From: Sedimenticola_A endophacoides
GTDB lineage: Bacteria > Pseudomonadota > Gammaproteobacteria > Chromatiales > Chromatiaceae
Length of the DNA stretch: 11,530 bases
Direction of reading: 5' to 3'
Assembly: GCA_003062345.1 (NCBI GenBank)
Contig: PQCO01000107.1
Location: 1 to 11,530 of the forward strand
Shown here: in pieces, positions 7,224 to 11,530 of the stretch
How the letters are laid out: the number at the start of each line of letters is the position of its first letter
Position numbering within the stretch: the first letter of the stretch is position 1
Notes under the pieces: model-generated
The model's input: only the letters and a program-made list of their open reading frames with translations
Database searches by the model: none
What the model was told of the DNA's origin: nothing
Position numbers and translations under genes: made by a program

Positions 7224-7237
7224 GGCCGCCTGCGGCC
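7224..7237. terminator. GGCCGC/GCGGCC hairpin between slyD and pepD
   Basis: A perfect 6-bp inverted repeat (GGCCGC-CT-GCGGCC) directly follows the slyD stop and precedes the convergent pepD stop by about 18 bases. It could slow polymerase from either side. The two-base spacer is too short for a normal loop and there is no T-tract, so the terminator role is weakly supported. Confidence 0.3.
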
Positions 7238-7255
7238 CTCCCCCGCGCCGACACC

Positions 7256-8731
7256 TCAGGGGCTGAGGACAGGCCCCTCCGGCACGCTCGCCAGCACCCG
7301 CAGCAATAACATCCAAAAACGCTCCACCGACGGGATCGAGACCTGTTCATGGGGCGAGTGGGGATAGCGGATGGTGGGACCGAAGGAGATCATCTCCCAG
7401 TGGGGATAGCGGGCGCCCAAAATCCCGCACTCCAGCCCGGCATGAACCGCCCCGACCTCCGCGCGCTGACCGAAACAGGCCTGATAGGCCTCTTGCAGCG
7501 TGTGCAGGATGACCGAGTCGGGGTCGGGCGACCAGCCCGGGTACTCGCCATCGACGTCACTGGCCGCCCCGGCCAGGGAGCAGAGCGACCGGATATCCCC
7601 GCACAGGGCCTCGCGGGCGCTGTCGATGGAGCTGCGCACCAGGTGAAACAGCCGCGCCTCGCCGCCCGCGCCGCGCACCATGGCGAGGTTGTTGGAGGTC
7701 TCGACCAGACCCGCCATGGCATCGCTCATGCGCTGTACGCCATGAGGAGAGGCGCACACCAGGGAGATCAGCCGCTCCTGATCACCGGGCGCCATGCGCG
7801 AAGGGGGCGTCGGACACGGCGTCAACACCACATCGACCCCCGCATCGGCAAACCGCAGTTCGCTCCGGAACCGCTCCCGGTACTCCCGCACCAGCGCCTG
7901 GAGACACCCGGCCCGCTCCGGGGCCACCACCACCGTGGCCATCGCCTCGCGGGGAATGGCGTTGCGCAGGCTGCCCCCCTCCACGGCACAGACGCCGATG
8001 CGGCACCCGGCCTGGGCCGCGCGCAGCAGACGGAACAACAGCTTGTTGGCGTTGCCCCGCCCGCGATGGATATCCACCCCCGAGTGCCCCCCCCTGAGCC
8101 CGGATACCGTCAGCTCGAAGGCGATGGCATCCGCCTCCGTTGCCACTTCGGTGTAGCGCAGGCCGGCGTTGACGTTGGCCCCGCCGGCGCAGCCGATGCA
8201 GAGCACCCCCTCATCCTCGGAGTCCATGTTGAGCAGAATCGTCCCCCGCAACAGGCCGGGGGCGAGACCGAAGGCCCCGCTCATGCCATCCTCCTCGTTG
8301 CTGGTGAACAGCGCCTCGATGGGGCCGTGGGGAATCCCCGACGACTGCAGCACCGCCAGGGCCGCCGCCACGCCGATGCCGTTGTCAGCCCCCAGGCTGG
8401 TGCCCCTCGCCTTCACCCAGTCACCGTCGATCAGGGTGTCGATCGGGTCGCAGGTGAAGTCGTGGCCACGGCCCGCGTCGGCCTGGGGTACCATGTCGAG
8501 GTGCCCCTGGAGGATCACTCCGGCGCGCCCCTCCATCCCCGGGGTGGCCGGTTTGCGGATGATGATGTTGCCATGGTCGTCGCGGCAGCTCTCCAGCCCC
8601 AGTTCCCGGCCGAAGCCGAGCACCAGCGCCTGCACCTGCTCTTCATGATGCGAGGGACGGGGGGTACGGGTCAGCTGCTGGAAGTGCTGCCACAGCAGAC
8701 GGGGTTCGAGGTCGCTGAGGGTCTGGTTCAT
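7256..8731 (-). CDS. pepD: Aminoacyl-histidine dipeptidase (beta-alanyl-histidine dipeptidase, peptidase D)
   Basis: This cytoplasmic di-zinc M20 peptidase hydrolyses Xaa-His and other unspecific dipeptides. It has 491 residues, close to the 485 of Escherichia coli PepD, and is recognisable throughout: RTPRPSHHEEQ (22-32), IIIRKPATPGME (56-67), VKARGTSLGADNGIG (106-120), GCAGG, GGHSG, GNANKLL, LRNAIPREA and HAGLECG. Metal ligands and the general base are all in place: His77 and Asp79 in QGHLDM, bridging Asp116, Glu146/Glu147 in SNEEDGM, Asp170 in NMDSED and His461 in SPHEQV. The insertion/lid domain lies between about residues 200 and 400. The ATG at 8731 gives the normal family N-terminus and has GGTGAG 10 bases upstream. 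The gene stands alone on its strand and converges with slyD. Confidence 0.95.
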   Translation of the reverse strand: MNQTLSDLEPRLLWQHFQQLTRTPRPSHHEEQVQALVLGFGRELGLESCRDDHGNIIIRKPATPGMEGRAGVILQGHLDMVPQADAGRGHDFTCDPIDTLIDGDWVKARGTSLGADNGIGVAAALAVLQSSGIPHGPIEALFTSNEEDGMSGAFGLAPGLLRGTILLNMDSEDEGVLCIGCAGGANVNAGLRYTEVATEADAIAFELTVSGLRGGHSGVDIHRGRGNANKLLFRLLRAAQAGCRIGVCAVEGGSLRNAIPREAMATVVVAPERAGCLQALVREYRERFRSELRFADAGVDVVLTPCPTPPSRMAPGDQERLISLVCASPHGVQRMSDAMAGLVETSNNLAMVRGAGGEARLFHLVRSSIDSAREALCGDIRSLCSLAGAASDVDGEYPGWSPDPDSVILHTLQEAYQACFGQRAEVGAVHAGLECGILGARYPHWEMISFGPTIRYPHSPHEQVSIPSVERFWMLLLRVLASVPEGPVLSP

Positions 8732-9042
8732 GGGGTCGGCTCACCGGGATGGCATCCAATAGCATGGATTATCCCTGTTTTTCACCCGGGGTCGAGGGAA
8801 AACGCCAGCGCGGCACCACCGCGCTGGAATCCCCCCATCGCCCAGCGGAATCCCGGATGTCGGGGCCGACTGACAAAATCAGGTGCATGATCGCCCGCCA
8901 TGCCGCAGCAATTCCATGGCATGAAGGGGGGGCTAGCGCAAAACATCCATCCGGACGGCCTCCCAAAACCGCATGTATAAGGCCTGTTGTTTTGCTGACA
9001 GCGGTTCGCCTGATGACCGATGCGGATTAACAGCGCGCCACA
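8732..9042. other. Intergenic region between divergent pepD and menA
   Basis: I support no gene here. The 94-codon plus-strand ORF at 8749-9030 has no recognisable domain and no convincing ribosome-binding site. A short inverted repeat GTCGG-GG-CCGAC lies at 8859-8870, and TTGTCA on the minus strand (8876-8871) is a possible -35 for pepD without a good -10. The FNR-type promoter begins at the right edge (9043). Confidence 0.5.
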
Positions 9043-9084
9043 TTGATCTGCATCATGGGCCGGACGGCCATTTACCGGTTCAAT
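9043..9084 (+). promoter_or_regulatory. FNR/ANR-type class II promoter for menA
   Basis: TTGAT-CTGC-ATCAT (9043-9056) matches the FNR consensus TTGAT-N4-ATCAA at nine of ten defined bases. TTCAAT at 9079-9084 matches the -10 consensus at four of six positions, including the final AAT. Its first base lies 29.5 bp from the site centre. This is exactly the class II arrangement, with the FNR site centred at -41.5 and the -10 box at -12 to -7. It predicts transcription from about 9091 and therefore translation from the ATG at 9116 rather than 9083. Confidence 0.6.
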
Positions 9085-9115
9085 GCGGACCCTGGATGTG
9101 CAACCATCGCGTGCA

Positions 9116-9994
9116 ATGAGAGACAACCTCCGCAAGTGGCTGCTCGCCATACGCCCCAAGACCCTGCCCCTGTCGGTCGCGCCGGTGCTGACCGGCACCG
9201 TGCTGGCCCATGCCGGGGGCGGCGCCCTCTCCATACCCGTAGCCCTGGCCACCCTGGCGGCGGCGATGCTGATCCAGATCGGCACCAACCTCCACAACGA
9301 CGCCGCCGACTTCGAGCGCGGCACCGACACCCCCCGACGACTGGGGCCACGACGGGCCACCGCCGAGGGCTGGTTCAGTGCCGCCCGGGTAAAGCGGGCG
9401 GCGTTGCTGGCGTTTCTCCTGGCCCTGTTGACGGGCGGTTACCTGGCATGGGTCGGGGGGACGCCGATCCTGGTGCTGGGACTGCTCTCCCTGGGCGCCG
9501 GATACGCCTACACCGGCGGCCCCCGGCCGATCGCCTACAGCGCCGGTGGCGAACTGTTCGTGTTTCTGTTTTTCGGCTTGGCGGCGGTCGCCGGCAGCTT
9601 CTACCTGCAACGCGGAGAAGTACACAGCGCCGCCCTGGCGGCCGGGGCCGCGCTCGGCCTGTTCGCCGCCGCTGTGTTGCTGGTCAACAACTACCGTGAC
9701 CTGGAGACCAATACGCAGGCCGGCAGGCTGACCCTGGCCCACCGTCTGGGGCGCGCCAACAGCCGCCGCCTCTACGCCGTGCTGCTACTGCTGCCGTTCA
9801 CCCTCCCCCCGGCCCTGGAACCGGCCCCCGGGGGGGGCTGGCTGGTGCTGCTGGCACTGCCGCCGGCCCTCTCCCTGGTGCGGCGCTTCGCCAGCTCGCC
9901 GCTCGACGCCGGGTTCAATCGGATCCTGGCCGACACCGCCAGACTGCAACTGCTCTACGCCGCGCTGTTGTGCCTGGGGGTTGGGCTCGGCTGA
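9116..9994 (+). CDS. menA: 1,4-dihydroxy-2-naphthoate polyprenyltransferase-like (UbiA superfamily)
   Basis: MenA attaches the polyprenyl chain to 1,4-dihydroxy-2-naphthoate in the inner membrane, giving demethylmenaquinone. The protein has 292 residues and about eight hydrophobic helices. The N-terminal WLLAIRPKTLPLSVAPVLTG (residues 8-27) is the MenA-type opening. The first Asp-rich motif is GTNLHNDAADFERGTDT and the second is VNNYRDLETNTQAGRLTLA. In the second motif the last Asp of RDxxxD is Asn, a notable change. MenA is preferred over UbiA because of the RPKTLP opening, the NLHND motif and the NNYRD motif. The ATG at 9083 is an alternative start, but the promoter geometry and family length favour 9116. 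It is followed after 50 bases by the shikimate-kinase-like gene, suggesting a shared transcript. Confidence 0.88.
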   Translation: MRDNLRKWLLAIRPKTLPLSVAPVLTGTVLAHAGGGALSIPVALATLAAAMLIQIGTNLHNDAADFERGTDTPRRLGPRRATAEGWFSAARVKRAALLAFLLALLTGGYLAWVGGTPILVLGLLSLGAGYAYTGGPRPIAYSAGGELFVFLFFGLAAVAGSFYLQRGEVHSAALAAGAALGLFAAAVLLVNNYRDLETNTQAGRLTLAHRLGRANSRRLYAVLLLLPFTLPPALEPAPGGGWLVLLALPPALSLVRRFASSPLDAGFNRILADTARLQLLYAALLCLGVGLG

Positions 9995-10044
9995 GCAAAC
10001 CGCTATCCTATGCATCCTCACGCACAGACCACACAGAACCGCCC

Positions 10045-10575
10045 ATGAATATCGTCCTGATCGGCATGCGCGGCGCGGGCAAATCGAGCATCTCGCGCCG
10101 CCTCTCCCTACTGACCAAACGCCCGGTGATCTCCACCGATCTGCTGATCGAGTATGAAAACGACGGTCTCGGGATACCCGGGATCGTGGCTGAACAGGGC
10201 TGGGCGGCGTTTCGCGAGCAGGAGTTCCGGGTGATCGAGAAGGTGACCCGACTGGATAACCTGATCATCGACTGCGGCGGCGGCGTGATCGTGGACCTGG
10301 ACCAGGACGGCAACGAGATATTCAGCGAACGCAAGGTGAGCCTGTTGCGCACCGGTGGCCACGTGGTCTGGCTCAAGGGGGATATTGCCCGCCTCGCCGC
10401 CCGGGTGCAGGGTGATCCCTCGCGCCCGGCGCTGGATGCGGTGCGTTCCGCCGAGGAGATGATGCGCCGCCGCCTGCCCTTCTACGAGATGGCCGCCGAC
10501 CTGGTGATCGACATCGAGACCGAAAAGCGCAAGCGCCTGGCGAAACAAATCGCCGCCGCCCTGGCGGGATTGTGA
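10045..10575 (+). CDS. Shikimate kinase-like protein
   Basis: This 176-residue cytoplasmic P-loop kinase is predicted to phosphorylate shikimate, the fifth step of the shikimate pathway to chorismate. Walker A is GMRGAGKS (7-14). The shikimate-binding segment STDLLIEYENDG (30-41) contains Asp32, and FREQE (56-60) supplies Arg57. CGGGVI (77-82) is the Gly-rich shikimate loop, and the lid/C-terminal arginines appear in SRPAL (126-130) and RRRLPFYEMAADLVID. Compared with the usual DTD, the first Asp, which helps coordinate magnesium, is Ser30. There is also a slightly longer segment after the GGG (DLDQDGNEIFSE). It lies downstream of menA rather than beside aroB, so it may be a second or divergent kinase, and I give no aro symbol. 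The Shine-Dalgarno is weak, which fits translation as part of the menA transcript. Confidence 0.8.
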   Translation: MNIVLIGMRGAGKSSISRRLSLLTKRPVISTDLLIEYENDGLGIPGIVAEQGWAAFREQEFRVIEKVTRLDNLIIDCGGGVIVDLDQDGNEIFSERKVSLLRTGGHVVWLKGDIARLAARVQGDPSRPALDAVRSAEEMMRRRLPFYEMAADLVIDIETEKRKRLAKQIAAALAGL

Positions 10576-10588
10576 GGGGACTGCAAAG

Positions 10589-10616
10589 GGGCCGACACCA
10601 CATCCGGAGTCGGCCC
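10589..10616 (+). terminator. GC-rich stem-loop after the shikimate kinase gene
   Basis: GGGCCGAC (10589-10596) and GTCGGCCC (10609-10616) form a perfect 8-bp stem with a 12-base loop, starting 13 bases after the stop codon. The position suits the end of the menA-kinase transcript. No T-tract follows, so it may act by protecting the 3' end or need Rho. A second palindrome, CGCTTGA-G-TCAAGCG (10675-10689), overlaps the stop codon of the convergent small gene. Confidence 0.5.
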
Positions 10617-10682
10617 GATGGAGGAAGGAAATGAAGCGGGACGAACGGACCTACGGCCCGTCCGCCCCGGTGATCGCTTGAG

Positions 10683-10892
10683 TCAAGCGAAAAGGTCGAT
10701 GTTGCCGCCCACCCGCTGGTCGGCCCTGGCCACCTCCTGGGGTTCGGGTACCGCGTTGATCAGCCGCTGGGCCACCTGCTCCTGCTGGTCCAGGAGCTGG
10801 CGCTGCACACCGACCGCGAAGGCGGAGCGCACCGGGTCGGATCCCGCATTGACCTGGGCGACCTGAGATGTTGAAACGCCTGCGATCTGCAT
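10683..10892 (-). CDS. Small putative motility protein, YjfB-like
   Basis: This 69-residue protein starts MQIAGVSTSQVAQVNAGSD, has a central amphipathic helix (about 24-48, AFAVGVQRQLLDQQEQVAQR) and ends GGNIDLFA. Small size, an N-terminal M-I-A segment, a Gln-rich helix and a terminal G-x-NID-hydrophobic motif are the pattern of YjfB-family putative motility proteins, whose biochemical role is unknown. The start at 10892 is preferred because GAGG lies six bases upstream. A longer reading from 10964 would start upstream of a well-formed sigma-28 promoter (10924-10950). That flagellar-type promoter independently supports a motility role. There is no signal peptide or membrane helix. It converges with the shikimate kinase gene. 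Confidence 0.7.
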   Translation of the reverse strand: MQIAGVSTSQVAQVNAGSDPVRSAFAVGVQRQLLDQQEQVAQRLINAVPEPQEVARADQRVGGNIDLFA

Positions 10893-10923
10893 ATGCACCT
10901 CGTTGAAATAACCTTCGTCTGTT

Positions 10924-10950
10924 ATAGCGGCCGGAACCGGCCCGACTTTA
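10924..10950 (-). promoter_or_regulatory. Sigma-28 (FliA) type flagellar promoter
   Basis: On the minus strand TAAA (10950-10947) is followed after exactly 15 bp by GCCGCTAT (10931-10924). The consensus is TAAA-N15-GCCGATAA, so the -35 is perfect and the -10 matches six of eight. Transcription would start near 10917 and give a leader of about 25 bases carrying the GAGG ribosome site of the small motility gene. Confidence 0.6.
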
Positions 10951-11052
10951 GCCCCTGCCCGCATCGCGGCCAGGCAGACGATTCATCCAAGGCATGGTTG
11001 AATAGTATTCAGCCAGATTAAGCTGCGAGTTCAGCCATAACAACGCACCCTT

Positions 11053-11073
11053 CCGCATTGCGGCACCATGCGG
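11053..11073 (-). terminator. Small hairpin downstream of the OmpA-like fragment
   Basis: CCGCAT and ATGCGG form a 6-bp stem with a 9-base loop, 11 bases past the stop codon of the OmpA-like gene on the minus strand. There is no T-tract. Otherwise 10951-11052 contains nothing I can name. Confidence 0.3.
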
Positions 11074-11084
11074 CGCGTTACAGG

Positions 11085-11414
11085 CTATTTGCTCTTGACG
11101 AGACGCACCTCCACCCGCCGGTTCAGGGCCCGCCCCCGCTCGCTCCGGTTACTCGCAACCGGCCTCGATTCTCCATGATTTTTCTTTGATAACATACTGG
11201 AAGATATTCCATTTTTTACAAGATAATCCGCAACCGAAGCAATCCTCCTGGCCGCCAGACGGTTGTTCGTCACATGCCTGGCGACATTGTCCGTGTGACC
11301 GCCGATATGAATCCGGTAACGCGAATCCCCGCTGGCCCGAACGAACGCCACCACCCTGTCCAACGCCCCCTTCATGGAATCGCTCAGGGCGTACTTTCCG
11401 CCGCTAACCGCCAT
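11085..11414 (-). pseudogene. OmpA-family C-terminal peptidoglycan-binding domain, 5'-truncated
   Basis: The 109-codon reading is almost entirely an OmpA-like domain, which in intact proteins sits in the periplasm and holds peptidoglycan. It has GGKYALSDSMKGALDRVV (5-22), then IHIGGHTDN with the diaminopimelate-binding Asp42, NNRLAARRIASVADYL (50-65), and GRALNRRVEVRL with the partner Arg100. The domain itself is complete and its binding residues are intact. Upstream there is no signal peptide, lipobox or beta-barrel. The frame runs only 20 codons further before a TAA at 11475-11477, and the sole nearby ATG lies inside an inverted repeat. Without export it could not reach the wall, so I regard it as the 3' remnant of a longer ompA-type gene. 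A weakly expressed short protein cannot be excluded. Confidence 0.65.
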
Positions 11415-11438
11415 GGAGAGCGAAGCGAAGGCGGTTAG
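11404..11438. repeat. 9-bp inverted repeat at the breakpoint of the OmpA-like gene
   Basis: CTAACCGCC (11404-11412) and GGCGGTTAG (11430-11438) are perfect complements around 17 bases. The left arm overlaps the only candidate start codon, and OmpA-like sequence begins immediately beside it. It does not fit the integron attC core consensus (RYYYAAC/GTTRRRY) on either strand. Confidence 0.55.
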
Positions 11439-11495
11439 TCCCCGATAGGCGTAGGCGCGGTTGTATGGCCGCAGTTACGACCGATAGGGAGTGAC

Positions 11496-11524
11496 GTAGG
11501 GCATACAAATAGCGCATCCGACAC
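11496..11524 (+). repeat. Possible REP-like fragment at the right edge
   Basis: The segment opens with GTAGGG and ends with AGCGCATCCGACAC. It resembles widespread proteobacterial repeats that begin with GTAG and end with GCGCATCCGACA. The left arm does not pair well with the right one, so it would be degenerate, and the window ends six bases later. This is resemblance from memory only. Confidence 0.3.
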
Positions 11525-11530
11525 GCCGTA

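Noticed and set aside
7349..8890. Long plus-strand ORF of 513 codons
   Set aside because: It lies antisense to pepD, whose protein is recognisable end to end. The ORF translation is Arg/Pro/His-rich without domains, a normal by-product of high GC.
8749..9030. Small gene in the pepD-menA spacer
   Set aside because: No ribosome-binding site or recognisable motif, and the translation shows no helix or membrane pattern typical of a conserved protein.
10618..10866. Plus-strand ORF of 82 codons
   Set aside because: It is antisense to the YjfB-like gene, which has a ribosome site and promoter; there is no recognisable domain.
10893..10964. Longer start for the YjfB-like gene
   Set aside because: It would begin upstream of the sigma-28 promoter and has no better ribosome site than the GAGG before 10892.
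11404..11438. Integron attC site
   Set aside because: The GTTAG and CTAAC ends looked suggestive, but neither strand fits RYYYAAC/GTTRRRY, and there is no integrase or second site.
1..11530. tRNA, rRNA, CRISPR array, complete IS or prophage
   Set aside because: I saw no cloverleaf, rRNA-like sequence, regularly spaced repeats, transposase or integrase motifs on either strand.

Overview
The window looks like a chromosomal segment of a GC-rich gammaproteobacterium. GalE, MltA, SlyD and PepD all resemble the proteobacterial proteins, and the gene neighbourhoods are ordinary housekeeping ones. The FNR-type and sigma-28-type promoters suggest a motile organism that can respire without oxygen. I cannot name the genus. 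Most of the window is GC-rich; positions about 646-1060 are clearly richer in A+T. I see no rRNA, tRNA, CRISPR array, complete insertion sequence or phage gene.

Layout. (1) Positions 1-645, minus strand: the N-terminal part of a TolC-family outer-membrane channel. Its family-like sequence stops exactly where a nested inverted repeat (57-120) begins. (2) 646-986: AT-rich spacer with an operator-like palindrome. (3) 987-1739, plus: an exported trypsin-fold protein with two of the three catalytic residues replaced. (4) 1745-2761, minus: galE, which diverges from (5) 2867-4285, plus: an MBL-fold/beta-CASP nuclease. This is followed by (6) mltA and (7) a HAD-family hydrolase, forming a loose plus-strand cluster. 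(8) 6255-7222: a sigma-70-like promoter, a 95-residue hypothetical protein and slyD. (9) 7256-8731, minus: pepD, convergent with slyD. (10) 9043-10575, plus: a class-II FNR-type promoter, a menA-like prenyltransferase and a shikimate-kinase-like protein. (11) 10683-10950, minus: a small YjfB-like motility protein behind a sigma-28-type promoter. (12) 11085-11414, minus: an OmpA C-terminal domain that has lost its upstream half at an inverted repeat.

How the genes fit together. MltA trims peptidoglycan, and GalE supplies sugar nucleotides for envelope polysaccharide. The OmpA-like and TolC-like fragments are also envelope genes, but both appear broken. The menA/shikimate-kinase pair is metabolically coherent: shikimate kinase lies on the route to chorismate, the precursor of menaquinone, and MenA attaches the prenyl tail. 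The FNR-type promoter would place this pair under oxygen control. I found no convincing undescribed defence or mobile system. The observations most worth checking are the dead-active-site protease, the two promoters whose geometry matches their genes, and the two envelope genes cut at palindromic sequences.
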